Assembly (NCBI RefSeq): GCF_040786275.1
Contig: NZ_JBFMVT010000002.1
Location: 4,154,001-4,218,000 of the forward strand
Direction: 5' to 3'
Length of the DNA: 64,000 bases
Source of the DNA: Buttiauxella gaviniae
GTDB lineage: Bacteria > Pseudomonadota > Gammaproteobacteria > Enterobacterales > Enterobacteriaceae
The translations under genes were made by a program, and so were the position numbers. Below the pieces are notes generated by a model, which saw nothing but the letters and a program-made list of their open reading frames with translations, was not told the origin of the DNA and searched no databases. Below, piece after piece: positions 55,070 through 64,000 of this stretch (the first letter of the stretch is position 1; the number at the start of each line of letters is the position of its first letter).

Positions 55070-55370
55070 AACCGCCCGTTTTGGAAAAGCTCTGGAGAAA
55101 TTGCCTGAGCCTTTCCTCGTGTTGGTGGAAGATGAAATTGAGAAGGTAGTGGCTGACCCGGAAATTGGCGAGCGTAAGAAGGGCGACCTTTGCTATCTCC
55201 GGGTGCATAAATTCCATCTCAACAATCAATTGGCATTACTCGGCTACAGTTGGCAGAACGCAAGGCTCGAGCTCTATTTGCTCAGCCTTGGCGCCCATGA
55301 AAATTTTTATGAGATGTTAAAACGTCAACGTAAGTCAGATTTGCGGTTAATCGGCGTTCAGGGCCGCTAA
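55029..55370 (+). CDS. RelE/ParE-superfamily toxin
   Basis: A 113-residue protein. TARFGKALEKLPEPFLVLVEDEIEKVVADPEIGERKKGDLCYLRVHKFHLNNQLALLGY fits the ParE-like toxin fold, and the central block YLRVHKF followed by LLGYSW and LYLLSLGAHENFYE is typical. The start ATG at 55029 is chosen because of the 41-base overlap with the antitoxin and a good fold start; ATG 55008 is an alternative. The target (mRNA or gyrase) cannot be told. Its stop codon lies within a terminator stem-loop. Confidence 0.78.
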   Translation: MSAELNDKTLTVYETARFGKALEKLPEPFLVLVEDEIEKVVADPEIGERKKGDLCYLRVHKFHLNNQLALLGYSWQNARLELYLLSLGAHENFYEMLKRQRKSDLRLIGVQGR

Positions 55371-55393
55371 CAGGCCCTGTCTTTTTATTTTTT
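55360..55393 (+). terminator. Terminator of the toxin-antitoxin operon
   Basis: AGGGCC (55360-55365), a 7-base loop containing the TAA stop, and GGCCCT (55373-55378), followed by GTCTTTTTATTTTTT. A compact intrinsic terminator. Confidence 0.8.
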
Positions 55394-55486
55394 AACGGCC
55401 AGTAGTACGGAAGACGCTTTGACCAGCGCAATCAAACGGCTGCCGTTTTTCAGCGCCATTTCGCCCGCGCGGCACGCTCCATCCAT
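55385..55486 (-). pseudogene. Remnant of a TOBE/Mop-type molybdate-binding domain
   Basis: Reading the minus strand from 55486, 33 codons to a TAA at 55385 end in NGSRLIALVKASSVLLAVKK. This resembles the C-terminal strand of molbindin/TOBE domains (ALIKASSVILAV). The frame continues upstream only about 17 codons before a stop. Too short to be a full Mop protein (about 69 residues); interpreted as a decayed fragment. Low-level similarity only. Confidence 0.4.
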
Positions 55487-55759
55487 ATGAAATTTCGATA
55501 ATTGCAAGAAATCGATGGCGTGCCATCGCCGCCTCGCTTACACCTTATCTACACCCTAAAAATCATCCCGTTATCTTATTTTGAACCGTATTCCAGGTGT
55601 GCATTTTACTGCGCTGTATATCACATCCTGGTGAAATTTCTTGCCGCCGCCATGCTCGTCATATTTGTGCAGACTATTGTTTTTTGAAGGGGATTTTTTT
55701 GCACATTCGGCACTTTCTCATGGCGTGCCGCCTTTATCTTTCAGACAGGAGTAGCAGCA
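55394..55759. other. Intergenic region upstream of ydcS
   Basis: Beyond the TOBE-like remnant, this stretch to 55759 is the control region of the putrescine operon. A weak CRP-like site TGCGC-N6-TCACA lies at 55610-55625. GGAGTAGCAGCA precedes the ydcS ATG. No other gene is supported. Confidence 0.4.
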
Positions 55760-56905
55760 ATGCGTACAAAACAGGCTATATGGGCTCTATCCTCACTCTG
55801 TTTGACCGTGCTTTCTGCACAGGCGGCAGGGCTTCCAGACAAAATTGGCGACGGTGAAGGGCAGCTCGATATCATCGCCTGGCCGGGTTATATCGAACGT
55901 GGCGATACCGACAAAGCCTACGATTGGGTGACCAGCTTCGAAAAAGAGACCGGCTGTAAGGTCAATGTGAAAACCGCCGCAACGTCCGATGAAATGGTGA
56001 GTTTAATGGCGAAGGGCGGTTATGACGTGGTGACCGCCTCGGGGGATGCTTCCCTGCGCCTGATTATGGGCAAACGCGTGCAGCCCATTAACACTGCGCT
56101 TATCCCGAACTGGAAAAACGTCGATCCGCGTCTGGTAAAAGGATCCTGGTTTAATGTCGACGGCAAAGTGTATGGCACACCGTATCAGTGGGGGCCAAAC
56201 CTACTGATGTACAACACTAAAACGTTCCCGACGCCGCCTGACAGTTGGAGCGTGGTGTTTGTGAAACAAGATTTGCCGGACGGAAAAACTAACCAGGGCC
56301 GCGTGCAGGCCTATGACGGCCCAATTTACATCGCCGATGCCGCGCTATTTGTGAAAGCCACCCAGCCGCAATTGGGCATCACCGACCCGTATCAGCTTTC
56401 TGAAGAACAGTATCAGGCGGTGCTAAAAGTACTGCGCGATCAACACGGTCTGATTCACCGCTACTGGCACGATACCACCGTTCAGATGAGCGACTTCAAA
56501 AACGAAGGTGTAGTTGCCTCCAGCGCCTGGCCGTATCAGGCCAACGCTCTGAAAGGCGAAAACCAGCCAATCGCCACAGTCTTCCCAAAAGAGGGCGTGA
56601 CCGGTTGGGCTGATACCACCATGCTGCACGTCGACGCAAAACATATGAATTGCGCCTACAAGTGGATGAACCACTCCCTTACACCGAAAGTTCAGGGGGA
56701 TGTGGCGGCGTGGTTTGGCTCACTGCCAGCGGTTGCCGAAGGCTGTAAAGCCAGCACATTACTGGGTGATAAAGGCTGTGAAACCAACGGCTTTAATTAC
56801 TTCGATAAGATCGTGTTCTGGAAAACACCGGTAGCCGATGGCGGTAAGTTCGTGCCGTACAGCCGCTGGACCCAGGATTACATCGCCATTATGGGCGGCC
56901 GTTAA
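55760..56905 (+). CDS. ydcS: YdcS, polyamine-type periplasmic binding protein
   Basis: A 381-residue solute-binding protein of the PotD/SBP family 1 type. The signal peptide ends near residue 22 (LSAQAAGLPD). The mature protein opens with LDIIAWPGYIERG, as in polyamine and gamma-aminobutyrate-related binding proteins. It probably delivers putrescine to YdcUV. E. coli YdcS has also been associated with polyhydroxybutyrate synthesis. A good ribosome-binding site (AGGAG) precedes the ATG. Confidence 0.93.
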   Translation: MRTKQAIWALSSLCLTVLSAQAAGLPDKIGDGEGQLDIIAWPGYIERGDTDKAYDWVTSFEKETGCKVNVKTAATSDEMVSLMAKGGYDVVTASGDASLRLIMGKRVQPINTALIPNWKNVDPRLVKGSWFNVDGKVYGTPYQWGPNLLMYNTKTFPTPPDSWSVVFVKQDLPDGKTNQGRVQAYDGPIYIADAALFVKATQPQLGITDPYQLSEEQYQAVLKVLRDQHGLIHRYWHDTTVQMSDFKNEGVVASSAWPYQANALKGENQPIATVFPKEGVTGWADTTMLHVDAKHMNCAYKWMNHSLTPKVQGDVAAWFGSLPAVAEGCKASTLLGDKGCETNGFNYFDKIVFWKTPVADGGKFVPYSRWTQDYIAIMGGR

Positions 56906-56918
56906 GCCTGGAGGAGTT

Positions 56919-57944
56919 ATGCCCTACGCCGTGCAGTTTCATAACGTCTCGCGCCTTTATGGTGATGTGCGAGCTGTAGATAACGTCTCGATTGATATCG
57001 AAGACGGAGAGTTTTTCTCAATGCTCGGGCCCTCAGGCTCGGGCAAAACCACTTGCTTGCGCCTGATTGCCGGGTTTGAGCAGGTCACATCCGGGACGAT
57101 CGCGATATTTGGTAAACCGGCGCAGGATGTGCCGCCTTACCAACGCGATGTGAATACGGTTTTCCAGGATTACGCGCTCTTCCCGCATATGACGGTGTTG
57201 GAAAATGTCGCCTACGGGTTAATGGTAAAAGGTGTCGATAAAAAAACACGGCTTGCCAAAGCGCAGGAAGCCCTCGAGCGTGTGGCCCTGGGATTTGTTC
57301 ATGCCCGTAAACCGTCGCAGCTTTCCGGTGGCCAGCGTCAGCGAGTGGCGTTAGCGCGTGCGCTGGTAAATCGTCCGCGCGTGTTACTGCTCGATGAACC
57401 GCTGGGCGCGCTGGATCTCAAACTGCGTGAACAGATGCAGGGCGAGCTGAAGAAGCTTCAGCGCGAGCTGGGCATCACCTTTATTTTCGTCACCCATGAC
57501 CAAAGCGAAGCGCTGTCGATGTCGGATCGCGTTGCGGTATTCAACAACGGGCGTATCGAGCAGGTGGACACCCCGCGCCAGCTCTATATGCAGCCGCGCA
57601 CGGCGTTTGTGGCGAGTTTTGTCGGCACCTCGAATGTTCTACAGCCCGCGCTTTCCGGGAAAGTGTGCGGCGAAGAAGGGCTATTTTCCCTGCGACCTGA
57701 GCATATCGTTCTTAACGACGAACCGGTTAATAGCGGTGAAATTCGGGTCACCGGCATGATTCAGGAGATCCACTACCAGGGGGCGGCAACGCGCCTTGAA
57801 CTGCGGCTGGCCGGTGGCGAAAAGCTGTTGGTCAGCGAAGCGAATCCGCAGCGCATCATCAGCGAAGAACGCTATCAGATTGGTCAGCAGGTCACCGCTG
57901 TTTGGCCCCGTGCGGCGATGGTTCCGTTGCAGGGGGAAGGATGA
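56919..57944 (+). CDS. ydcT: YdcT, ABC transporter ATPase
   Basis: A 341-residue PotA-type ATPase. Walker A is GPSGSGKTT at about 38-46; signature LSGGQRQR; Walker B LLLDEPLGALD; H-loop FVTHDQSEAL; a C-terminal TOBE domain follows. GGAGGAG before the ATG at 56919 and homology set the start; the open frame beginning at 56838 overlaps ydcS and is rejected. It powers the YdcSTUV importer. Confidence 0.94.
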   Translation: MPYAVQFHNVSRLYGDVRAVDNVSIDIEDGEFFSMLGPSGSGKTTCLRLIAGFEQVTSGTIAIFGKPAQDVPPYQRDVNTVFQDYALFPHMTVLENVAYGLMVKGVDKKTRLAKAQEALERVALGFVHARKPSQLSGGQRQRVALARALVNRPRVLLLDEPLGALDLKLREQMQGELKKLQRELGITFIFVTHDQSEALSMSDRVAVFNNGRIEQVDTPRQLYMQPRTAFVASFVGTSNVLQPALSGKVCGEEGLFSLRPEHIVLNDEPVNSGEIRVTGMIQEIHYQGAATRLELRLAGGEKLLVSEANPQRIISEERYQIGQQVTAVWPRAAMVPLQGEG

Positions 57945-57945
57945 A

Positions 57946-58890
57946 ATGGATATGAGTCTTCCCACATCCCATCCTGATAACCGCCTGATGCGGCGCGTCG
58001 CGACGTTTTTATGGCAGCGCCCCGGATTCTGGCTGGCGTTATTACTCCTCCCGCCGCTGCTGTGGTTTGGTGTGATTTACCTTGGGTCGCTGTTAACGCT
58101 GCTGTGGCAAGGTTTTTACACCTTCGATGATTTCACCATGTCGGTCACGCCTGACCTGACCTTCGCCAACATCATCGCGCTGTTTAACCCGGCTAATTAC
58201 GACATCATCCTACGCACGTTGACAATGGCTATTGCCGTGACGCTTGCCAGTGCCGTGCTGGCGTTCCCGATGGCGTACTTTATGGCCCGTTATACCAGCG
58301 GCAAGCTCAAAGCATTTTTTTATATCGCCGTGATGCTGCCGATGTGGGCCAGCTACATCGTAAAGGCGTATGCCTGGACGCTGTTGCTGTCACGCGATGG
58401 GGTTGCGCAGTGGTTCCTGGAACATATGGGGCTTGAACCGGTATTAAACCTGATGCTGACCATCCCAGCGATTGGCGGCAACACTTTGTCGACCTCAGGT
58501 TTTGGGCGCTTCCTGGTCTTTCTCTATATCTGGCTGCCCTTTATGATTTTGCCGATTCAGGCAGCGCTTGAGCGTTTACCGCCATCATTGTTACAGGCCT
58601 CTGCGGATTTGGGCGCGCGTCCTGCTCAAACCTTCCGCCATGTGATTTTACCCCTGGCGATCCCAGGCGTGGCGGCGGGTTCAGTGTTCACGTTCTCGCT
58701 AACACTCGGTGATTTTATTGTGCCGCAGTTAGTGGGGCCGCCGGGGTACTTCATCGGCAATATGGTTTACTCCCAGCAGGGGGCGATAGGTAATATGCCG
58801 ATGGCCGCCGCGTTTACGCTGGTCCCGATTGTGCTGATTGCCATTTATCTTTCACTGGTGAAACGACTGGGGGCTTTCGATGCACTCTGA
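57946..58890 (+). CDS. ydcU: YdcU, ABC transporter permease
   Basis: A 314-residue permease of the PotB type. Six membrane segments and an EAA-like loop ([27 protein letters not shown]) are visible near residues 215-240. The start at 57946 (MDMSLPTS) follows GGAAGG and lies one base after the ydcT stop; long in-frame upstream sequence is within ydcT. It overlaps ydcV by 11 bases. Confidence 0.92.
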   Translation: MDMSLPTSHPDNRLMRRVATFLWQRPGFWLALLLLPPLLWFGVIYLGSLLTLLWQGFYTFDDFTMSVTPDLTFANIIALFNPANYDIILRTLTMAIAVTLASAVLAFPMAYFMARYTSGKLKAFFYIAVMLPMWASYIVKAYAWTLLLSRDGVAQWFLEHMGLEPVLNLMLTIPAIGGNTLSTSGFGRFLVFLYIWLPFMILPIQAALERLPPSLLQASADLGARPAQTFRHVILPLAIPGVAAGSVFTFSLTLGDFIVPQLVGPPGYFIGNMVYSQQGAIGNMPMAAAFTLVPIVLIAIYLSLVKRLGAFDAL

Positions 58891-59686
58891 ACGCGCTCCG
58901 TTATTGCTAAAAATTGCCGCCTGGGGCGGGGTTATCTTCCTGCATTTTCCGCTGGTGATTATCGCGCTGTACGCGTTTAACACCGAAGAAGCGGCATTTA
59001 GCTTTCCCCCCAAAGGGCTGACCTTGCACTGGTTCAGCGTGGCGGCATCACGAAGTGATATTCTTGATGCCGTGACGTTGTCACTAAAAATTGCCGCGCT
59101 AGCAACTATACTTGCTTTGATTCTTGGCACACTGGCGGCGGCAGCGCTCTGGCGTCGTGAATTCTTCGGCAAAAACGCCATCTCTTTATTGCTGCTGTTG
59201 CCGATTGCCCTGCCGGGGATTATCACCGGCCTTGCGCTGTTAACGGCCTTCAAGATGATGAATTTTGAGCCGGGTTTTTTCACCATTGTGGTGGGGCACG
59301 CCACGTTCTGCGTGGTCATTGTGTTTAACAACGTTATCGCTCGTTTTCGCCGCACCTCGTATAGCTTGATTGAGGCGTCGATGGATTTGGGCGCTGACGG
59401 CTGGCAGACCTTCCGCTATGTGATTTTACCTAACCTGGGGTCCGCGTTATTAGCGGGCGGTATGCTGGCGTTCGCGCTGTCGTTTGATGAAATTATTGTC
59501 ACTACCTTTACCGCCGGGCATGAACGTACTCTGCCGCTATGGCTGCTCAACCAACTGGGCCGACCGCGTGAGGTGCCGGTTACCAATGTGGTGGCGTTAA
59601 TGGTGATGCTGATGACCACCATTCCGATTTTAGGGGCGTACTGGCTGAGTCGCGGCGGAGATGACGTTGCGGGCAGCGGTAAATAA
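58880..59686 (+). CDS. ydcV: YdcV, ABC transporter permease
   Basis: A 268-residue permease of the PotC type, partner of YdcU. The EAA loop is [23 protein letters not shown] near residues 165-185. The ATG at 58880 lies 11 bases inside the end of ydcU, as in E. coli. Completes a four-part polyamine importer. Confidence 0.93.
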   Translation: MHSERAPLLLKIAAWGGVIFLHFPLVIIALYAFNTEEAAFSFPPKGLTLHWFSVAASRSDILDAVTLSLKIAALATILALILGTLAAAALWRREFFGKNAISLLLLLPIALPGIITGLALLTAFKMMNFEPGFFTIVVGHATFCVVIVFNNVIARFRRTSYSLIEASMDLGADGWQTFRYVILPNLGSALLAGGMLAFALSFDEIIVTTFTAGHERTLPLWLLNQLGRPREVPVTNVVALMVMLMTTIPILGAYWLSRGGDDVAGSGK

Positions 59687-59701
59687 CGAAAGGGTATCAC
59701 T

Positions 59702-61126
59702 ATGCAAAGCCAACTCTTAATTAACGGCCAGTTAGTGGACGGCCTGGGTGAAAAATTGCCGGTCTACAATCCGGCAACCGGCGAGGTGCTGCTGGACATT
59801 GCAGAAGCCACAGTGGAGCAGGTTAATGATGCTGTCCTGGCGGCGGATAACGCTTTCGCCAGTTGGGGGCAAACCACGCCGAAAGAACGCGCCGAGCATC
59901 TGCTAAAGCTGGCCGATGCTATCGAGCAAAATGGTGAAGCGTTTGCTCGCCTTGAGTCGCACAACTGCGGCAAGCCGTATCACTGCGTCCTGAATGATGA
60001 GATTCCGGCGGTGGTGGATGTATTCCGCTTCTTCGCTGGCGCAAGCCGCTGCCTGAACGGCCTGGCGGCGGGAGAATATCTCAGCGGCCACACATCAATG
60101 GTTCGTCGGGATCCGGTGGGCGTTGTGGCGTCTATCGCGCCGTGGAATTACCCGTTAATGATGGCGGCCTGGAAACTTGGCCCGGCGCTCGCCGCCGGTA
60201 ACTGTGTGGTTATTAAACCGTCTGAAATCACGCCGCTTACCGCATTTAAACTGGCTGAGCTGGCGAATGATATTTTCCCGGCTGGCGTGTTAAACGTGCT
60301 GTTCGGACGCGGGCAAACGGTGGGTGATGCGCTGACCGGTCACCCGAAAGTGCGCATGGTGTCGTTAACCGGCTCCATTGCGACCGGGGAGCACATCATC
60401 AGCCATACCGCGCCGTCAATTAAACGCACTCATATGGAGCTCGGCGGCAAAGCGCCGGTTATCGTCTTTGATGATGCAGATTTAGATGCGGTTGTAGAAG
60501 GCGTAAGGACTTTTGGGTATTACAACGCCGGGCAAGACTGCACCGCTGCCTGTCGTATCTACGCCCAAAAAGGGATTTACGACAAACTGGTCGAAAAACT
60601 GGGCGAGGCGGTCAGCAGCCTGAAATATGGCGCACCGGATGATGAATCCACCGAACTGGGGCCGCTGAGTTCCGCCGCCCACCTCGAGCGGGTAAGCAAA
60701 GCGGTGAATGCTGCAAAAGCGCTCCCGCATGTAAAAGTGGTGACGGGCGGGGCGAAAGTAGAAGGGCCAGGGTACTACTTCCAGCCAACGCTGCTTGCCG
60801 GCGCGAAGCAGGAAGATGATATCGTGCAAAAAGAGGTTTTCGGCCCAGTGGTGAGTGTCACGACGTTTGATGACGAAGAGCAAGTCCTGAGCTGGGCGAA
60901 CGATTCCAGTTACGGGCTGGCTTCTTCTGTCTGGACACAAGACGTACGGCGCGCGCACCGTTTAAGCGCGCGCTTGCAGTACGGCTGTACCTGGGTGAAT
61001 ACCCATTTCATGCTGGTGAGCGAAATGCCGCACGGTGGTCAAAAACTTTCCGGATACGGTAAAGATATGTCGCTCTTTGGCCTGGAAGATTACACCGTGA
61101 TTCGGCATGTAATGATAAAACATTAA
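59702..61126 (+). CDS. patD: PatD, gamma-aminobutyraldehyde dehydrogenase
   Basis: A 474-residue NAD-dependent aldehyde dehydrogenase, the same length as E. coli PatD (YdcW). The catalytic Cys280 lies in [10 protein letters not shown] and the general-base Glu246 in HMELGGKAP. It oxidises 4-aminobutanal, the product of putrescine aminotransferase, to 4-aminobutyrate. The gene is 15 bases downstream of ydcV and completes the uptake-to-catabolism operon. patA (the transaminase) is not in the window. Confidence 0.96.
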   Translation: MQSQLLINGQLVDGLGEKLPVYNPATGEVLLDIAEATVEQVNDAVLAADNAFASWGQTTPKERAEHLLKLADAIEQNGEAFARLESHNCGKPYHCVLNDEIPAVVDVFRFFAGASRCLNGLAAGEYLSGHTSMVRRDPVGVVASIAPWNYPLMMAAWKLGPALAAGNCVVIKPSEITPLTAFKLAELANDIFPAGVLNVLFGRGQTVGDALTGHPKVRMVSLTGSIATGEHIISHTAPSIKRTHMELGGKAPVIVFDDADLDAVVEGVRTFGYYNAGQDCTAACRIYAQKGIYDKLVEKLGEAVSSLKYGAPDDESTELGPLSSAAHLERVSKAVNAAKALPHVKVVTGGAKVEGPGYYFQPTLLAGAKQEDDIVQKEVFGPVVSVTTFDDEEQVLSWANDSSYGLASSVWTQDVRRAHRLSARLQYGCTWVNTHFMLVSEMPHGGQKLSGYGKDMSLFGLEDYTVIRHVMIKH

Positions 61127-61132
61127 CGATAT

Positions 61133-61160
61133 AAGTGGCTGGGGCGCTCTCCAGCCACTT
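61133..61160. terminator. Hairpin between convergent patD and yiaV
   Basis: AAGTGGCTGG (61133-61142), an 8-base loop and CCAGCCACTT (61151-61160) then TGCATC. A perfect 10-bp stem between two stop codons, likely serving both strands. Confidence 0.75.
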
Positions 61161-61172
61161 TGCATCAACCTA

Positions 61173-62309
61173 TTAATGGTCGAGATAGAGATAGTGCATC
61201 CAGCTTGTCATCCGCAGTAATACCTTTCGCATCACCGAAACGTGGCTAAAGTGGTCGGAATAGACCGCAACCTGAGCGAAAATCCCATCCGGCAGGGCAT
61301 CTACTTCCGCATTTGGCGCAAGTTCAATCACCGCCAGCACGCCATCGCTGCCCGGCGTTAACGTCAGCGATTGCAAAGATCCCTGGGCCTGATAACTCCC
61401 CCCAGGAACGACGGGCAGGATGGAGGTGAGTTTCCCCTGAAAAACCTGTCCCGGCAGAGCATTAAACACCACTTCCGCTTCATCGCCAGGCTCTAAACGT
61501 AGCAGCGAGTTTTGCCTGAACTGGGCGATGATTTGCCGTTTCTGTTGCGGGATAAACACCATCACCGGGCGCAGGGGCAGTGCCGCGGCGTAGGTGCCGG
61601 GACGAATTAGCACTTGTGTCACGTAGCCATCGCTTGGTGCACGAATCACGGTCTGGTCAAGATTGTATTTGGCTTCTGCCAGTTGAGCCCGGAGACTGAC
61701 AATCTGCGACTGTTCGCCATTGACCATGCTCTCTAACTGGCTGCGGATTTGTGCCTGTTCGGCAACGGAGCCTTTAACTAACGCGTCCTGGGCCAGAAAG
61801 TTCTGGCGGGCATTATCAATATCGCTTTCTGAGAAGGGATTAACCCGCGCTTTGCTTCCGCGCAGATAGCGCTGGTAGTCTTTATATAATCTGTCGCGTT
61901 CAGCCGTGATGCCTGAGGTATTGGCGATGGCCTCATCGAGCTGGCCTTTAAGTGAATCGATATTGTGTATCGCCGTCATCAAATCCGCTTGTAGTCTGTC
62001 AACGCGCGTTTTGTAGCGCGTCGGGTCTAATTTAAACAGGACTTCTCCTTTTTTGATCATCATGTTTTGTTTATCCGTCACTTCACTCACTATTCCCGTA
62101 ACTTGTGGCGTTAGGGGAATAGAAATCACTGCTTTTTGCGCCAGAAAAGTATAAGGATGGTTGTAATTCATTAATAAAATGAGCGCGCCAATTAAAAAGA
62201 CGCCGCCCAGTGCCGCCGTTGGCACTGTCCATTTATTTACCGGGATCTTGAATATCTTAAATATCGACCACGCAATCGCGACATAAGTCAGGATAATGAG
62301 CAAATCCAT
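61173..62309 (-). CDS. yiaV: YiaV, HlyD/EmrA-type membrane fusion protein
   Basis: A 378-residue periplasmic adaptor, the same length as E. coli YiaV. Two hydrophobic segments at the N-terminus (about 3-21 and 32-50) are followed by a biotinyl-lipoyl half motif ([22 protein letters not shown]), a coiled-coil hairpin at about 100-200 and the second half ([20 protein letters not shown]). It would link an inner-membrane pump to an outer-membrane channel; partner pump genes are not nearby. It follows yiaW by 4 bases. Confidence 0.92.
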   Translation of the reverse strand: MDLLIILTYVAIAWSIFKIFKIPVNKWTVPTAALGGVFLIGALILLMNYNHPYTFLAQKAVISIPLTPQVTGIVSEVTDKQNMMIKKGEVLFKLDPTRYKTRVDRLQADLMTAIHNIDSLKGQLDEAIANTSGITAERDRLYKDYQRYLRGSKARVNPFSESDIDNARQNFLAQDALVKGSVAEQAQIRSQLESMVNGEQSQIVSLRAQLAEAKYNLDQTVIRAPSDGYVTQVLIRPGTYAAALPLRPVMVFIPQQKRQIIAQFRQNSLLRLEPGDEAEVVFNALPGQVFQGKLTSILPVVPGGSYQAQGSLQSLTLTPGSDGVLAVIELAPNAEVDALPDGIFAQVAVYSDHFSHVSVMRKVLLRMTSWMHYLYLDH

Positions 62310-62313
62310 GGTG

Positions 62314-62640
62314 TTACTCCAGTGGCGTTATTTTTTTGTCGTCGAGTTTTTGTTCAAGCTCGGTCACCCTTTGCTGCAATGAAGCCAGCGTCTCGTCGCC
62401 ATTTTGCTGCATACCCCAGCCGCGTTCCGGGCGATACAACGTCGCCCAGATCCACAGAAACGGCCAGATAACATGCAGAGTAAACAAGCTGACCCAGCCG
62501 GCGACATGTATCGCATCGGCGTGGGGATGATTGCGTGATTTAGCAATAAGATAGGGAATATCGTGAAGAATGATGATTCCGTAAAAAATCACCAGAAAGA
62601 CAAAAATCAGAACACCCAGAGCGAAATAATTGAGGAACAT
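62314..62640 (-). CDS. yiaW: YiaW, DUF3302 inner-membrane protein
   Basis: A 108-residue membrane protein; E. coli YiaW is 107. Two hydrophobic helices (about 5-28 and 45-65) are followed by a short C-terminal coiled coil ([17 protein letters not shown]). It is always upstream of yiaV, so it is probably a subunit or assembly factor of the same export system. GAGGTCACT precedes the ATG. Confidence 0.9.
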   Translation of the reverse strand: MFLNYFALGVLIFVFLVIFYGIIILHDIPYLIAKSRNHPHADAIHVAGWVSLFTLHVIWPFLWIWATLYRPERGWGMQQNGDETLASLQQRVTELEQKLDDKKITPLE

Positions 62641-62746
62641 AGTGACCTCGATGGGATAACACTGCTTTATTAAAGATAGTCGTTATCGAAATCGAGAGTT
62701 CATCATGTAGGCAAAATTCACCCATATTTATTAATTATTATTTTGA

Positions 62747-62770
62747 GGCGCAAGGTGAGCACCTTGCGCC
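62747..62770. terminator. Strong hairpin between the diguanylate cyclase gene and yiaW
   Basis: GGCGCAAGGT (62747-62756), GAGC loop and ACCTTGCGCC (62761-62770). A perfect 10-bp GC-rich stem. On the minus strand it is followed by TCAAAATAATAATTAAT, a weak tail, and would end the upstream cyclase transcript. Confidence 0.7.
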
Positions 62771-62796
62771 ATCTGGATCTTTAAGAGCGCGATAAA

Positions 62797-64000
62797 TCAG
62801 CTAAGAGGAGGGTAAATACAGTTTTTCCCTGACTCTTTCGCCTGGTACAACAATTTATCAGCCGTGGCGACCATTTCATCTATCGAGTTGCACTCTGTTG
62901 AACTGGCAATGCCGCAGCTAAACGAAACCACCATGCCTTGTTCACGCCATTTTCTTTTCGTGACGGTATAGCGCCAACTATCAATAAGCTCATAGCATTC
63001 GTTGAAGGGCAAATCATGAATTAATGCGACTAATTCTTCACCGCCAAATCGATAAATGGCGTGTTTTCCACCCAATCTTTCGACACCGGCTTTGCTCACA
63101 TTTTGCAGAACGCAGTCACCGGTTTGATGGCCCCAGGTGTCATTGATTCTTTTAAAGTTATCGAGGTCGATCATGGCCAGATGGAACGGGGTACGGGAAT
63201 TAAACAGGTCCAGCACATCCTGTTCAAATTTCCGCCGCGAACCAATTTTCGTCAGCGGATCGGTGGTGGCAGCCTGTACCGCTTCTTTCAGCGTTTCATT
63301 TTTTTTGGCTATTCCCTTGCAAAGACTTTCCAGATTACGCGGGCTTTCGTTGGAAATATTTTCATTAATGCTGAGATAGAGGACATCAACCCACTGTTTA
63401 AGATACATTCTGATAATAATTGCGACAATAAGATAACAAATTAAACAGCCAAGGATGATATAGGTTAATGCGAGATAAGCGCTATTCAGCAATTTGTCAT
63501 AATTGTCATAGCTGACGGTGGATAATGCCACCCAGTCAGGATTCTGGTAAGCCTGATAAAAAACGATCTGTTTATTTTCATCATCTTTAAATGAGCCCGA
63601 AGTCTCTTTTATCTCTTTCAACCATGACTCAGGTATTTTTCGGGTGAAAATTTCCTTGGTGTTAGCGTACATAATGACCGAGCCATCCATCGCGGCGACC
63701 TTGAATCGGCCATTATAAGGGACGCTAAGGCCTTTAAGAATGTTGCTCAATGCATTCAGATCCAGGTCAAGGGCAATATTTCCCACAAAATCTGATTGTT
63801 TATCAAAGAGATTCATACTTACCGTGACATCGCACAGGTGCTTGTTTGTCATGGGGCTTTTACTGACACCTACATAAGGATCCGAGAAATAAATGGCGTC
63901 TTTAACGCCGTCTACCGGAAACCAAGGGCGTTCGGACGGTTTAAACTCTTGATAGTCTTTATGCGGGTAAACTCTGTACCGGTTATGGCTATCTGACAAC
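62797..64000 (-). CDS. Cache-type membrane diguanylate cyclase (5' end outside window)
   Basis: The visible 401 codons encode the end of a periplasmic sensory domain of the Cache type (VSMNLFDKQSDFVGNIALDLDLNAL), a transmembrane helix at about residues 172-197, a short linker, and a GGDEF domain with active-site motif RFGGEEL. GGEEL variants are normally catalytically active, so it should make c-di-GMP from GTP. No inhibitory RxxD site is seen five residues upstream. The true start lies beyond base 64000. The ligand is unknown. Confidence 0.88.
   Translation of the reverse strand, partial: LSDSHNRYRVYPHKDYQEFKPSERPWFPVDGVKDAIYFSDPYVGVSKSPMTNKHLCDVTVSMNLFDKQSDFVGNIALDLDLNALSNILKGLSVPYNGRFKVAAMDGSVIMYANTKEIFTRKIPESWLKEIKETSGSFKDDENKQIVFYQAYQNPDWVALSTVSYDNYDKLLNSAYLALTYIILGCLICYLIVAIIIRMYLKQWVDVLYLSINENISNESPRNLESLCKGIAKKNETLKEAVQAATTDPLTKIGSRRKFEQDVLDLFNSRTPFHLAMIDLDNFKRINDTWGHQTGDCVLQNVSKAGVERLGGKHAIYRFGGEELVALIHDLPFNECYELIDSWRYTVTKRKWREQGMVVSFSCGIASSTECNSIDEMVATADKLLYQAKESGKNCIYPPLS

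Noticed and set aside
55610-55625. CRP site upstream of ydcS
   Set aside because: Only the TCACA half is good; TGCGC replaces TGTGA. Noted as weak only and not called as a feature.
55718-55735. Sigma-54 promoter before ydcS (TGGCGTGCCGCCTT)
   Set aside because: The GC of the -12 element is not present 10 bases after the GG.
56838-56918. ydcT start inside ydcS
   Set aside because: The sequence is ydcS in another frame; GGAGGAG and homology mark 56919.

Overview
This is a chromosomal segment of a member of the Enterobacteriaceae. Gene order and close protein similarity to Escherichia coli place most of it: sap-psp-ycj-tyrR-tpx-ycjG-mpaA-mppA, zntB-fnrS, gapC-cybB, nfrBA-ybcH and ydcR/ydcSTUV-patD. 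It is not E. coli itself. E. coli loci that are normally far apart (nfrBA with ybcH, frmRA, yiaVW, emrE) are brought together here, and genes that are damaged or truncated in E. coli K-12 (ycjV, gapC) are intact. The species cannot be named from the sequence alone; a Buttiauxella/Kluyvera/Citrobacter-like relative is plausible.

Layout. 1-3836 (minus): sapABCD peptide ABC importer, with sapD cut by the window edge. 4013-6949: phage-shock regulon, pspF divergent from pspABCD, with a clear sigma-54 promoter and no pspE. 7038-20884: the ycj carbohydrate island, with glucosylglycerate phosphorylase, an ABC importer (NOP plus an intact V ATPase), the guloside/glucoside interconversion enzymes QRS, kojibiose phosphorylase T, beta-phosphoglucomutase U, porin ompG and the LacI-type regulator ycjW. 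Two identical 14-bp LacI-type operator candidates lie before ycjM and before ycjU. 21105-29600: ycjXF (with a heat-shock-type promoter), tyrR, tpx, then murein peptide salvage genes ycjG, mpaA and mppA.

29611-38673: an OpgE/EptC-like phosphoethanolamine transferase, zntB, the FNR-dependent sRNA FnrS, a 50-residue proline-rich small protein, ttcA, cho, a Bor-type lipoprotein, dbpA, gapC and cybB. 38673-41030: a LysE-family exporter, a 39-residue membrane peptide, and an AT-rich patch with a GT25 glycosyltransferase, a perfect long inverted repeat and a perfect orphan FNR box. 41033-43318: frmRA (no frmB), yncJ and an EmrE-type SMR pump. 43645-49411: nfrB-nfrA-ybcH, a c-di-GMP-responsive exopolysaccharide system and phage N4 receptor. 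49412-51947: a CIO-type cytochrome bd oxidase with a DUF2474 small subunit.

52203-61126: an orphan 83-residue protein, the MocR-type regulator ydcR, a GNAT acetyltransferase, a ParD-like/RelE-ParE-like toxin-antitoxin cassette with nested palindromic operators, and the putrescine uptake and catabolism operon ydcSTUV-patD. 61173-64000 (minus): yiaV/yiaW membrane-fusion pair and the 3' part of a membrane diguanylate cyclase. No tRNA, rRNA, insertion sequence or CRISPR array was seen.
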